Made by a program: the position numbers and the translations under genes. This document shows, piece after piece, positions 36,630-44,892 of a DNA stretch of 64,000 bases. Source of the DNA: Gemmatimonadales bacterium. GTDB lineage: Bacteria > Gemmatimonadota > Gemmatimonadetes > Gemmatimonadales > GWC2-71-9. The notes beneath the pieces are model-generated. The model saw only the letters and a list, made by a program, of their open reading frames with translations, was not told where the DNA came from and searched no databases. The stretch spans positions 1 through 64,000 of the forward strand of contig DASYCE010000032.1 in the NCBI GenBank assembly GCA_036500345.1. Reading direction: 5' to 3'. Position 1 is the stretch's first letter, and each line of letters begins with the position of its first letter.

Positions 36630-37733
36630 GTGTCCCCAGTGCCGCTGCTTTCGCTCGATCGGGTGTCGCGCCGGTTTCCCGGCGTCGCGGCCGTCGATCA
36701 GGTCTCGCTCGACATCGAGCGCGGCGAGTTCGTGTCGCTCCTCGGCCCGTCCGGGTGCGGCAAGACCACGACGCTGCGGCTGATTGCGGGGTTCGACGAG
36801 CCCGATGACGGAACGATCCGCATCGACGGCGCGGTGGTGAACGGCCGGCGTCCGTACCAGCGGCCGATCGGGATGGTGTTCCAGAGTTACGCGCTCTTTC
36901 CGCATCTGTCGGTGCTCGATAATGTCGGGTTCGGACTGGTCGAACGACGGGTCGCGCGCGACGAGGCTCGCCGGCGCGTTGCTCATGCGTTGGAACTGGT
37001 GCGCCTCGATCCTGTGACGTACGGTGCGCGCCGCCCCGCGGCACTTTCGGGCGGTGAGCGGCAACGGGTGGCACTCGCCCGTGCGCTGGTCCTCGATCCG
37101 CCAATTCTCCTCCTCGACGAACCGCTCGCCGCGCTCGATCTCCGCCTGCGCAAGGCGATGCAACTCGAACTGCGCGAACTCAATCGCACCCTCGGCATCA
37201 CCTTCATCCTGGTGACGCACGACCAGGAGGAAGCACTGGTGATGAGCGATCGGGTAGCGGTGATGTCGGCAGGACGCGTGATCCAGGTCGGCACGCCCGA
37301 GACGATCTACCATCGGCCGCGCACCGCCTTCGTCGCGGACTTCATCGGCGACGCGAATCGCTTCCGTGGCGTGGTGCGGGAGCTTACCGAGCGGGATGCC
37401 GTCGTCGCGCGCGACGACGGGTCGACCTGGCGCGTCCCGAAAAGCCAGACCACCGGTGTCGGCGCGACGATCGAGATCATGGTGCGGCCCGAACAGCACG
37501 ACTTGCTGCGACCCGGGACCGCGCCCGGCGACGTGAATGCGCTTCATGGCACGGTGCGCGAAGTGATCTTCCGCGGAGACTCGCTGCATCTGCTCGTCGA
37601 TCTCGGCGGCGGAGGGACGGTACGGGTGGCGCGCAGGGGCAGCGTCAGTGACGACGCCGATCGGTGGCGCGCTGGCGACGCCGCACTGGTGACGTGGCTC
37701 CCCGAGGCGGCGCAACTGCTCGAATCGTCATGA
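36630..37733 (+). CDS. potA: Spermidine/putrescine ABC transporter ATPase
   Basis: A 367-residue PotA-type ATPase from GTG. Walker A is LLGPSGCGKTTT (about 38-48), Q-loop GMVFQSYALFP, signature LSGGERQRVALARAL, Walker B LLLDEPLAALD, H-loop LVTHDQEEA. The C-terminal ~130 residues are the TOBE regulatory domain (VRPEQHDLLRPGTAPGD... GTVREVIFRG). It energises the polyamine importer. It is first in the potABCD operon and is divergent from the NarX-type kinase. Confidence 0.95.
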   Translation: MSPVPLLSLDRVSRRFPGVAAVDQVSLDIERGEFVSLLGPSGCGKTTTLRLIAGFDEPDDGTIRIDGAVVNGRRPYQRPIGMVFQSYALFPHLSVLDNVGFGLVERRVARDEARRRVAHALELVRLDPVTYGARRPAALSGGERQRVALARALVLDPPILLLDEPLAALDLRLRKAMQLELRELNRTLGITFILVTHDQEEALVMSDRVAVMSAGRVIQVGTPETIYHRPRTAFVADFIGDANRFRGVVRELTERDAVVARDDGSTWRVPKSQTTGVGATIEIMVRPEQHDLLRPGTAPGDVNALHGTVREVIFRGDSLHLLVDLGGGGTVRVARRGSVSDDADRWRAGDAALVTWLPEAAQLLESS

Positions 37734-38617
37734 CGCGACGCGCGACGATCTTCGCGGAACTGCATCGCAGGCCGCGGATGCACTCGGCGCTGCTCCTCGC
37801 GCCCGCCGCAGGATGGTTACTCGTCTTCTTCGCCGTTCCGCTCGGGATCATGGCGACGTATGCCTTCCGGCCGCGTCACATTCTGGGTGGCGTCTATCCC
37901 GGCTGGACGTCGATCTACGTCCAGCGGCTCGCCGACCCGATCTACCTCGAAGTGCTGGCGCGGAGCGTCATGCTCTCCGGGGTTGCGACCGTGCTGGCCC
38001 TGGCGATCTCGTATCCGATTGCGCTGGTGATCGTCCGAGCCACGCGCTGGCGCCCATTCCTCCTGCTGCTGGTCGTACTGCCGTTCTGGACGTCATTTCT
38101 CGTCCGCACCTACGCCATGATCTTCGTGCTGCGCGACACCGGTCCGATCAATCAGCTGCTGCAGTTTCTCGGGATCGTGCACGAGCCGGTGCGGATGCTC
38201 TACACCCAGGGCGCAGTCCTCTTCGGGCTGGTCACCGGATTCGTGCCGTTCATGGTATTGCCGATCTACTCGTCGCTCGAGAAGCTCGATCCCGCCTTGC
38301 TCGAAGCTGCCGAATCGCTCGGTGCCACGTCGTGGCGGCGCTTCCTTCGCGTGGTGCTGCCGCTCACCCGGCCGGGGGTGATCGCCGGATCACTGCTGGT
38401 CTTCATTCCGTCGCTCGGATCGTTCCTCACGTCGGACCTTCTCGGCGGTGCACGAGTGGAACTGATCGGAAACCTGGTGCAGAACCAGTTCACCACCGCC
38501 CGCAACTGGCCGTTCGGGTCGGCGCTGTCGCTGCTCCTCCTCCTCGTGGTGCTGGCAGGCGTAATCCTCCAGGTCGCATGGCCGCGGAGTGACCAGAGCG
38601 CGGAGCCCTTGCCGTGA
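37730..38617 (+). CDS. potB: Spermidine/putrescine ABC transporter permease PotB
   Basis: A 295-residue integral membrane protein with six TM helices and the BPD transport EAA loop EAAESLGATSWRRFLRVVLPLTRPGV. The opening SALLLAPAAGWLLVFFAVPLG and VLPFWTSFLVRTYAMIFVLRDTG are typical PotB features. The ATG overlaps the potA stop (ATGA). It pairs with PotC as the translocation pore. Confidence 0.95.
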   Translation: MTRRATIFAELHRRPRMHSALLLAPAAGWLLVFFAVPLGIMATYAFRPRHILGGVYPGWTSIYVQRLADPIYLEVLARSVMLSGVATVLALAISYPIALVIVRATRWRPFLLLLVVLPFWTSFLVRTYAMIFVLRDTGPINQLLQFLGIVHEPVRMLYTQGAVLFGLVTGFVPFMVLPIYSSLEKLDPALLEAAESLGATSWRRFLRVVLPLTRPGVIAGSLLVFIPSLGSFLTSDLLGGARVELIGNLVQNQFTTARNWPFGSALSLLLLLVVLAGVILQVAWPRSDQSAEPLP

Positions 38618-39396
38618 GCCGGAAGCTCGTCACGGCGATCGCGATCCTCGGGTACGCGATGCTGCACCTGCCGCTCGTGCTGCTGATCGCCTGGAGCTTC
38701 AACGCGTCGCCCAGCGGTGCGCGATGGACCCACGCGACGCTGGGATGGTATCGTGCGCTGTGGCATCGCGCGGATCTGCTCGCGGCGCTGCGGACCTCGC
38801 TGATCGTCGCCGTTGTCGCGACGACCGTCGCGACCGTGATCGGGACACTCGGCGCCCTCGCGCTCGGCCGCAGTTCGGGGCGCCGGACGCAGTTCGTCGA
38901 GGGGTTTCTCCTCTTTCCGATCGTCACACCCGAGGTGGTGGCCGGGATCTCGCTGCTGATCCTCTTTGCGGCCGCGGGAATCCGTCTCGGCCTCGCCACG
39001 GTGATCATCGCGCACACGACCTTCTGCGTGCCATTCACGATGCTGGTGATCCTCGCCCGTCTTCGCGGAATGGATCGGACGCTCGAAGATGCGGCGCTGT
39101 CGCTTGGCGCCGATGAATTCACCGCCTTCCGCCGCGTGACCTTGCCGCTGCTGATGCCGGGGATCGTGAGTGCTGCGCTCCTCGCCTTCACGCTGTCGTT
39201 CGACGATTTCATCATCACCTTCTTCACCGCCGGTCCCGGGACGAGCACCCTGCCGCTGGTGGTCTACGGCATGGTGCGGCGCACCGTCGAACCGACGGTC
39301 AATGCACTGAGTGCGTTGCTGGTTATTGGGACGACGGTGTTGTTGATCGTGGCGCAGCGGCGGATGCGCGACCCTCACGCGACCGGTGCGGCGTAG
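38614..39396 (+). CDS. potC: Spermidine/putrescine ABC transporter permease PotC
   Basis: A 260-residue PotC-type permease: YAMLHLPLVLLIAWSFNASP at the start, EGFLLFPIVTPEVVAGISLL in the middle, EAA-type loop EDAALSLGADEFTAFRRVTLPLLMPGI, and SFDDFIITFFTAGPGTSTLP typical of PotC/YdcV. The GTG overlaps the potB stop. Confidence 0.95.
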   Translation: MSRKLVTAIAILGYAMLHLPLVLLIAWSFNASPSGARWTHATLGWYRALWHRADLLAALRTSLIVAVVATTVATVIGTLGALALGRSSGRRTQFVEGFLLFPIVTPEVVAGISLLILFAAAGIRLGLATVIIAHTTFCVPFTMLVILARLRGMDRTLEDAALSLGADEFTAFRRVTLPLLMPGIVSAALLAFTLSFDDFIITFFTAGPGTSTLPLVVYGMVRRTVEPTVNALSALLVIGTTVLLIVAQRRMRDPHATGAA

Positions 39397-39428
39397 TGCG
39401 TCACGACCGGGTGCAGGGAGCTGGATCA

Positions 39429-40511
39429 GTGACGCGCCGAAGATTCCTGTCGGCGTGCGGCCGCGCCGGCCTGTCCACTGCAGCGGCGTCGCTGCTCTGG
39501 TCGTGCGTCACCCGCCGCGATCCGCCGCCGGCCAACGAGCGCGCAGTCTCCGCCGCGGGGCCGCTCGAGCGCGAGCTCAGGATCTACAACTGGTCCGACT
39601 ATATCGCGGCCGACACGGTCGCGCGCTTCGAGAAGGAATTCGGCGTGCGCGTCACGTACGACACCTACGAAAGCAACGAGGAGATGGTCGCCAAGCTCGT
39701 CGCCGGTGGCGGCGGGTACGACATCGTCGCGCCGTCGGGATATCTCGTGCCAGTGCTGGTCGAAGGGAACCTGATCCAGCCGCTCGATCATGCGGTCATC
39801 TCCAACTGGCCGAATCTCCTGCCGCTCTTCATCAATTCGGGCAGCGACCGCGGACGCTACGCGATGCCGTATCAGTGGGGAGTGACCGGCGTCGCGTATC
39901 GCCGTGACCTGGTACCCGCGGTGCCATCGAGCTGGGCGGCGTTCGGCGACGGGCGATTTCGCGGCAAGGGGACGATGCTCGATGATGGACGCGAAGTCCT
40001 CGGTGCCATGCTCAAGTGGCGCGGCCAGTCGGCCAATTCGACCGACCGCAGCGAACTCGAACCGGCTCGGGACGACGCACTCAGGGTCAAGCCGAACCTC
40101 CGCGCATATCTCTCTGCCACGGTGAAGGGACAGCTCATCAGCGGTGACATCGCGATGGCCCAGCTCTGGAGCGGCGACACCCGCCAGGCACAGCGGGAAG
40201 AGGGGCGGATCGATTTCGTCGTGCCCCAGGAGGGGTCTTTGATCTTCTGCGACTTCCTGGCGATTCCGCGTTCCGCGCCGAACCGCCGGGCGGCCCACGC
40301 CTTCCTCAACTACGTCTTGCGCCCGGAGGTTGCCGCGGAGATCGCGGAGCAGACCGGTTATGGATCGGCCAACGGCGCGGCGGTTGGGCGGATGACGCAT
40401 CCGGTCGAGCCCCCCGACGCGACGATGCTGGCGCGGCTCGAATTCCAGCGGGATCTCGGGGCGGCCACCGACCTCTGGGATAGGCTCTGGACCGAGGTCA
40501 AGGCGGGATAA
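39429..40511 (+). CDS. potD: Spermidine/putrescine-binding lipoprotein PotD
   Basis: A 360-residue extracytoplasmic binding protein from GTG, preceded by AGGGAG. The N-terminus TRRRFLSACG with TAAASLLWSC combines a twin-arginine-like motif with a lipobox, so it is probably a lipoprotein. Family landmarks are LRIYNWSDYIAADTVARFEK, YDIVAPSGYLVPVLVEG, YAMPYQWGVTGVAYRRD and EEGRIDFVVPQEGSLIFCDF. These indicate a linear polyamine ligand. It is the last gene of potABCD; a GTG 33 bases earlier overlaps potC. Confidence 0.94.
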   Translation: MTRRRFLSACGRAGLSTAAASLLWSCVTRRDPPPANERAVSAAGPLERELRIYNWSDYIAADTVARFEKEFGVRVTYDTYESNEEMVAKLVAGGGGYDIVAPSGYLVPVLVEGNLIQPLDHAVISNWPNLLPLFINSGSDRGRYAMPYQWGVTGVAYRRDLVPAVPSSWAAFGDGRFRGKGTMLDDGREVLGAMLKWRGQSANSTDRSELEPARDDALRVKPNLRAYLSATVKGQLISGDIAMAQLWSGDTRQAQREEGRIDFVVPQEGSLIFCDFLAIPRSAPNRRAAHAFLNYVLRPEVAAEIAEQTGYGSANGAAVGRMTHPVEPPDATMLARLEFQRDLGAATDLWDRLWTEVKAG

Positions 40512-40580
40512 CCGTCGCACCGCCCGACTTTGCGCCGGCGGAATCCGCGGCTAGAATTCGCCGACTTGGAGGAACGGCAA

Positions 40581-40733
40581 ATGGTTTACGTCCTGGGAAT
40601 CATTTTCGCGACGGTCGGGGCCGGGGTGCTGATCACCGCGCTGACGTTCGTGACGCTGATGCTGACCGCAATCATCCTGTCGATGTTCGCGTTCACTGCT
40701 GCACCAATCGTCGACAAGGTGCTCAAGGACTGA
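40581..40733 (+). CDS. Small membrane protein (50 aa)
   Basis: A 50-residue hydrophobic protein: MVYVLGIIFATVGAGVLITA, then LTFVTLMLTAIILSMFAFTA and PIVDKVLKD. It has two TM helices with no motif I recognise. GGAGG is seven bases before the ATG, so expression is likely. Its end overlaps the convergent 123-aa gene by 11 bases. It follows potD but may have its own start. Confidence 0.72.
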   Translation: MVYVLGIIFATVGAGVLITALTFVTLMLTAIILSMFAFTAAPIVDKVLKD

Positions 40734-41094
40734 CTTCACCCTCTTCCACATCCGGATCCTTCTCCGGGGTGGAGGCCTCACGATAGGCGCCTTCGAAGTT
40801 GATCCGGGCTCCAACGAGCAATTCATGGAGCCCGCGCACCCTGGTCTGAAGCCCACCGCCGCGGCGCAGCAGCATCCCCATATATCCGAAATTTTCCGCC
40901 AGCGCGTTGATGTTGAACTGCGACGCCTGCGCCTTGAGTTCATCGAGGAGGCGGATCAGCGAGCGGATCTGCGTGTCGTCGGCGTGATTGGTCGCCAACT
41001 GCTCGACGACGCGCTTGATCCGGTCGAACTTCGGAGGCAGCAGGTCGAGCCACGCCAGCTGCGCCTGCTGCCGCGCGGTCAGTTTGCCAGCCAT
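40723..41094 (-). CDS. Conserved helical hypothetical protein (123 aa)
   Basis: A 123-residue, probably all-helical cytoplasmic protein starting MAGKLTARQQAQLAWLDLLP. The central part (RIKRVVEQLATNHADDTQIR; DELKAQASQFNINALAENFG) resembles helix-bundle proteins, and YMGMLLRRGGGLQTRVRGLHELL looks strongly constrained. The tail is acidic (PEKDPDVEEGEVSP). I do not recognise the family. The start codon is only three bases from the GTG of the divergent exported protein, so the two probably share a short control region or one start is misplaced. Confidence 0.75.
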   Translation of the reverse strand: MAGKLTARQQAQLAWLDLLPPKFDRIKRVVEQLATNHADDTQIRSLIRLLDELKAQASQFNINALAENFGYMGMLLRRGGGLQTRVRGLHELLVGARINFEGAYREASTPEKDPDVEEGEVSP

Positions 41095-41097
41095 GCG

Positions 41098-42969
41098 GTG
41101 AAGATAGTGATGGCGGCGCTGCTTGCGACGGCGCGGCCGCTCGCGGCGCAGCAGATCCCGGCGCGATGGGATCTGTCGGTTCGTGGCTCTGCGATGGAAG
41201 AGAACGGCGACCTTCGGATCGCCGGACGCTCCGGCAGGATTCTGCTGCAGCACGACGACTCGGCCTTCGAACCGTTGCGCGATCTGCGCATCACGCCGGA
41301 TTCGATCTCGTTCACCGTGGCGCGGCATCGCCGGTTCGCCGGAACACTGGCCGGCAGCGCGATGCACGGGACGGTCCGCGAAGACGACGGCTCGATGTCG
41401 CAATGGTCGGCGCTGCCGATCCCCCCCGGGAGCAAGCGCTGGCCGGTCGCGCCGCGCGTGACGGTACGGCAGCTGGCGGTGGGGACCGCGGCGAAACGCG
41501 AGGTGATTCCGGCGGCGTGGATGTCGCAGGTCGCGGATACGCTCCTTCTGCTCCACGAGTACCGCGCCCTCGCGGCGTCGGCAGGCGTGGCGCCCCTCGG
41601 TCGCGAGGAGCTTGCCGACGGATCGCGGCGATTGCTCCTCGGTCTCGGTGCCCGCGCGCGCGACGCCGCGGATGCCGTTCTCGATCGGCTGGAGCACCTG
41701 CGCGGGCGCGATGATCCATTCCGGCGCTGGTTCGATTGCGGTACGACTCGCTGCATCGACCTGCACGACGCGGCGCTCGGCGAGGCCCGGCACTATCTCC
41801 TGCAGTTTTCGCGCGAGAACGCGGTGAAAGCGATGGTTGCGCTCGGTGAACTCGTCCCGGATGCCGACTCGGTGGCAATGCGCGAGTCGATCTGGCGCAT
41901 GTGGGAAGCTGCACGCGCCGACTCGGCGACATTCTCGCGGCGCATCGATTCGCTCGCCCGGCACGACGAACTATCCGCCAATTCCCTGCGTGCGCTCCTT
42001 GCCGGATATGACGACGCGGTGAGGCGATGGCGCGGCGAAGTGACCTGGCTTCTTACCGCGCCGTGGCTCGATACACCGCAGGGACCGCGGTCACCGGCAC
42101 AGTTGATGGCGGCATTCTGGCAGGTCGATACACTGCCGATTCCCGATATCGTTCCCCGGCATTTCGGCGAGATCCAGGCGATTCCGATCATCGGAGCCGG
42201 ACACCTCGCGCCATTCCTCCTTCACCCGCGCAACGCCAGCGCCCGGGAATGGCTCGACAGCGGCGGTGTCGCCGAGGCGTTCGCAGCATGGCGGCCGCTG
42301 CGATGGGGCGAAATTCCGCTCACCGTCTCGATCGGCGGGCGCGACGAGATCGTCATTTCGCCGGCAGCGCAGGAAGAGGCGCGCCCCGCCGCGGCCATCG
42401 GTCCGGCCGACGCCATCGCGATCGACCCCGGGATCATGCCGATCGCCGCCGTGGCGACCGTGCTCCACGAATGGAATCATCTCCTGGCCAAGCAGCGACG
42501 GCTCGCGGGCCCGCATCCGCCGGAAATCGTGGTCACGCCGAGCCAGGTCGAACTCCGCGAGGCCGATCCATGGCTCGGAGAGGGCTTTGCGGAATGGGCC
42601 ACCGACGCAGCGCTTGCGCCTGCCGGCGCGTCGTCGGCATTGCTTCGCCTGACGCAGGCGGAAAAGCGCCTCGCCATCGCGACGACCCATCGTGACGATC
42701 CGCACTCGCTCGGGTATGAACTCGTCTCTGCCGCAGCGGCACGTCGTGACCGCGGCGAGACGCGCGACATGCTCGTCCGCCATCTCGACTCGCCGCAGGG
42801 CGCCGCGGCGGCGCTGCACCTCAGCGGGCGCGGCAAGGCTCAGCCGCTGGTGCTCGACCGGCCCGCCAACGCAGCGGTCATTCCCGAGATTACCTTCACC
42901 TGGGACGACGGCGCGATTTTCGATCTCAGCCGCCGGCTCGTCCTTCCGAAATCACACCTGGAGCAGTGA
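41098..42969 (+). CDS. Exported protein with HEWNH zinc-peptidase motif
   Basis: A 623-residue protein with a signal peptide (VMAALLATARPLAAQQ). The N-terminal part is beta-rich (LRIAGRSGRILLQHDDSAFE), the middle helical. Near the C-terminus TVLHEWNHLLAKQ gives HExxH (H457, E458, H461), followed about 35 residues later by GEGFAEWATDA with E495/E499 as a possible third ligand, a gluzincin arrangement. I do not recognise a named peptidase family. It overlaps the start of the M14 carboxypeptidase gene, suggesting a joint role in exported peptide breakdown. GTG is chosen as the earliest codon after the divergent gene; GTG or ATG 3-4 codons later are alternatives. Confidence 0.75.
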   Translation: MKIVMAALLATARPLAAQQIPARWDLSVRGSAMEENGDLRIAGRSGRILLQHDDSAFEPLRDLRITPDSISFTVARHRRFAGTLAGSAMHGTVREDDGSMSQWSALPIPPGSKRWPVAPRVTVRQLAVGTAAKREVIPAAWMSQVADTLLLLHEYRALAASAGVAPLGREELADGSRRLLLGLGARARDAADAVLDRLEHLRGRDDPFRRWFDCGTTRCIDLHDAALGEARHYLLQFSRENAVKAMVALGELVPDADSVAMRESIWRMWEAARADSATFSRRIDSLARHDELSANSLRALLAGYDDAVRRWRGEVTWLLTAPWLDTPQGPRSPAQLMAAFWQVDTLPIPDIVPRHFGEIQAIPIIGAGHLAPFLLHPRNASAREWLDSGGVAEAFAAWRPLRWGEIPLTVSIGGRDEIVISPAAQEEARPAAAIGPADAIAIDPGIMPIAAVATVLHEWNHLLAKQRRLAGPHPPEIVVTPSQVELREADPWLGEGFAEWATDAALAPAGASSALLRLTQAEKRLAIATTHRDDPHSLGYELVSAAAARRDRGETRDMLVRHLDSPQGAAAALHLSGRGKAQPLVLDRPANAAVIPEITFTWDDGAIFDLSRRLVLPKSHLEQ

Positions 42970-44756
42970 TGTCGCTTCCTCATCGGGTCGCCGCCTTGAC
43001 GGCTGCCACTCTCTCGCTTGCCCTGACCACACTTTCGGCGCAGCTCACCGTCGCCGAACGGACCCATGGTGCGCGCACCTCGACGCACGCCGAAGTCCTC
43101 GCCTTCATCGATTCGCTGCAACACCATGGTGCGAAGATGACGGTCGGCACGCTGGGTGAATCGATCGAAGGGAAACGGATTCCGTACCTGATCCTGGCCC
43201 GGCCGATGGTGACGACACCGGCGCAGGCCCATGCGACCGGGAAGCCGATCCTCTACATCGAGGCGAACATCCACGCCGGTGAGGTCGAGGGGAAGGAAGC
43301 GGTCCAGGAACTGGCGCGCGACCTTACGGTCGGACATCTCCGCCCGCTCCTCGACAGCGTGGTGATCCTGTTCGTGCCGATCTACAACACCGACGGCAAC
43401 GACCTGATGGGCCCGAACGACGTCAATCGCGGCGAACAGGAAGGCCCGGCGCTCGAAGGGGTCCGCCCCAACGGGCAGGGCTACGATCTCAACCGGGATT
43501 ACGTCAAGCAGGACGCGCCGGAAACGCGCGCGTCGCTCGCGTTCGTCACCAAGTGGGATCCCGACCTGTTCATGGATCTGCACACGACCGACGGGAGCTA
43601 CCACGGCTACGCGTTGACCTGGTCGCCGGGATTGAATCCCAACCACACGCCGACCAACGACTGGGTGCAGGACACGCTCCTCGAACAGGTGCGGCAACGG
43701 CTGATCATCCGCGATCACCTCCAGACCTATCCGTACGGCAACTTCGCCGGCGGCAACGGAACGACCGGTGATCCGACCGGATGGAGCACCTACGAATCGT
43801 TGCCGCGCTACGGCACCAACCTGCAGGGGATGATGCGGGTATCGGTGCTGAGCGAAGCGATGTCGCACGACAACTTCATGCAGCGGATCACGTCGACCTA
43901 CGATTTCGTCCTCGAGACAATCCGCTACGCCAATGAACACAAGCTGCAGATGCGCCAGCGCGAAGCGACGAGCGCGGCACGCCGCCCCGACTCGGTCGTG
44001 GTGCGCGGCAACGCGCTGGCTTCCTCGCCGCCGCGCATGGACAGCGTGCTGGTCGAGGTGACCAGGATGGTGTCGGAACCACGATCGGATTCGGCAGCGC
44101 GCGCCGACACGAAGCGTTTCGCGATTCACGATACAATCGGCGTCTGCACCGCGGGTGGTGCCGGCGGACGGCGCGGTGCCGGCGGCGGGCGCGGGGCGGG
44201 AGTTGCCGGGGGCCGGGCGGGTGGCGGCGCCGGACGAGGCGCGCGCGGCGGTGGCAACGACAGCGTCCGGGTAGTTCCCGAGATGACCGGCGTGTCGCAC
44301 GCGGTGTACATGTCGGTCCGTGATCGCTTTGCCGCGGTGCGGAAGGAAGCGATCCCGTCGGCGTACGTCTTCGATTCGAGCTACGCGAAGGTCGTTCCCC
44401 TCATGCGACGCCTCGGCATCCGCGTCGACCGCGTCACTGCGCGATGGACCGGACCAACCGGGCATTTCATGGTCGATTCGGTGTCGCATCCGCGTCCCGG
44501 CGACTGGCAGGGACACTGTGCCGCGGTGATCGCCGGAGAATGGACACCGCCGGCACCAGACACAGTCGCCGCCGGAAGCTTCCTGGTCTCGACCAACCAA
44601 CGCTTCGGCGTCGTGGCGGCGTTCCTGCTGGAGCCGGCATCCGAAGACGGGTACACCTACTGGAATTTCTTCGATGCCGGTCTGCGCGACGGTGCGCCGG
44701 CCCCGGTTCGGCGGTTGGTGAAATTGCCGGTACTCCGCACCGCGCCGGTACCATGA
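42966..44756 (+). CDS. Exported M14-family zinc carboxypeptidase
   Basis: A 596-residue secreted protease starting GTG-ATG, with signal peptide VAALTAATLSLALTTLSA. Zinc ligands are H103 and E106 in NIHAGEVEGKEA and H206 in FMDLHTTDGSYHGY; LNRDYVKQDAPETRA matches the substrate-binding NRD motif. Residues about 395-431 are an inserted Gly/Arg/Ala low-complexity stretch absent from family members I know, joining the catalytic domain to a C-terminal beta domain. It overlaps the upstream HEWNH gene by GTGA-type coupling. A strong terminator follows. Confidence 0.92.
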   Translation: MMSLPHRVAALTAATLSLALTTLSAQLTVAERTHGARTSTHAEVLAFIDSLQHHGAKMTVGTLGESIEGKRIPYLILARPMVTTPAQAHATGKPILYIEANIHAGEVEGKEAVQELARDLTVGHLRPLLDSVVILFVPIYNTDGNDLMGPNDVNRGEQEGPALEGVRPNGQGYDLNRDYVKQDAPETRASLAFVTKWDPDLFMDLHTTDGSYHGYALTWSPGLNPNHTPTNDWVQDTLLEQVRQRLIIRDHLQTYPYGNFAGGNGTTGDPTGWSTYESLPRYGTNLQGMMRVSVLSEAMSHDNFMQRITSTYDFVLETIRYANEHKLQMRQREATSAARRPDSVVVRGNALASSPPRMDSVLVEVTRMVSEPRSDSAARADTKRFAIHDTIGVCTAGGAGGRRGAGGGRGAGVAGGRAGGGAGRGARGGGNDSVRVVPEMTGVSHAVYMSVRDRFAAVRKEAIPSAYVFDSSYAKVVPLMRRLGIRVDRVTARWTGPTGHFMVDSVSHPRPGDWQGHCAAVIAGEWTPPAPDTVAAGSFLVSTNQRFGVVAAFLLEPASEDGYTYWNFFDAGLRDGAPAPVRRLVKLPVLRTAPVP

Positions 44757-44798
44757 TGCGCTGATCCCGTTGCACGCGGGAAACGTTGATCGATCACG

Positions 44799-44833
44799 GC
44801 GGCCGGACTCGTGAGAGTCCGGCCGCTTTGTTT
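44799..44833 (+). terminator. Rho-independent terminator after M14 gene
   Basis: Perfect 12-base arms GCGGCCGGACTC (44799-44810) and GAGTCCGGCCGC (44815-44826) around GTGA, followed by TTTGTTTC. Confidence 0.93.
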
Positions 44834-44892
44834 CGCAACGAATCCGCCGCTTGACGCGTCCAACAGGAATACTCATTTCGTTGGACCCTGCC

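Noticed and set aside
35229-37715. An 828-codon open frame on the minus strand that extends the NarX-type kinase across potA
   Set aside because: Only the part to 36569 reads as a kinase; the rest lies antisense to potA with clear ABC motifs, and is open because of codon-bias mirroring.
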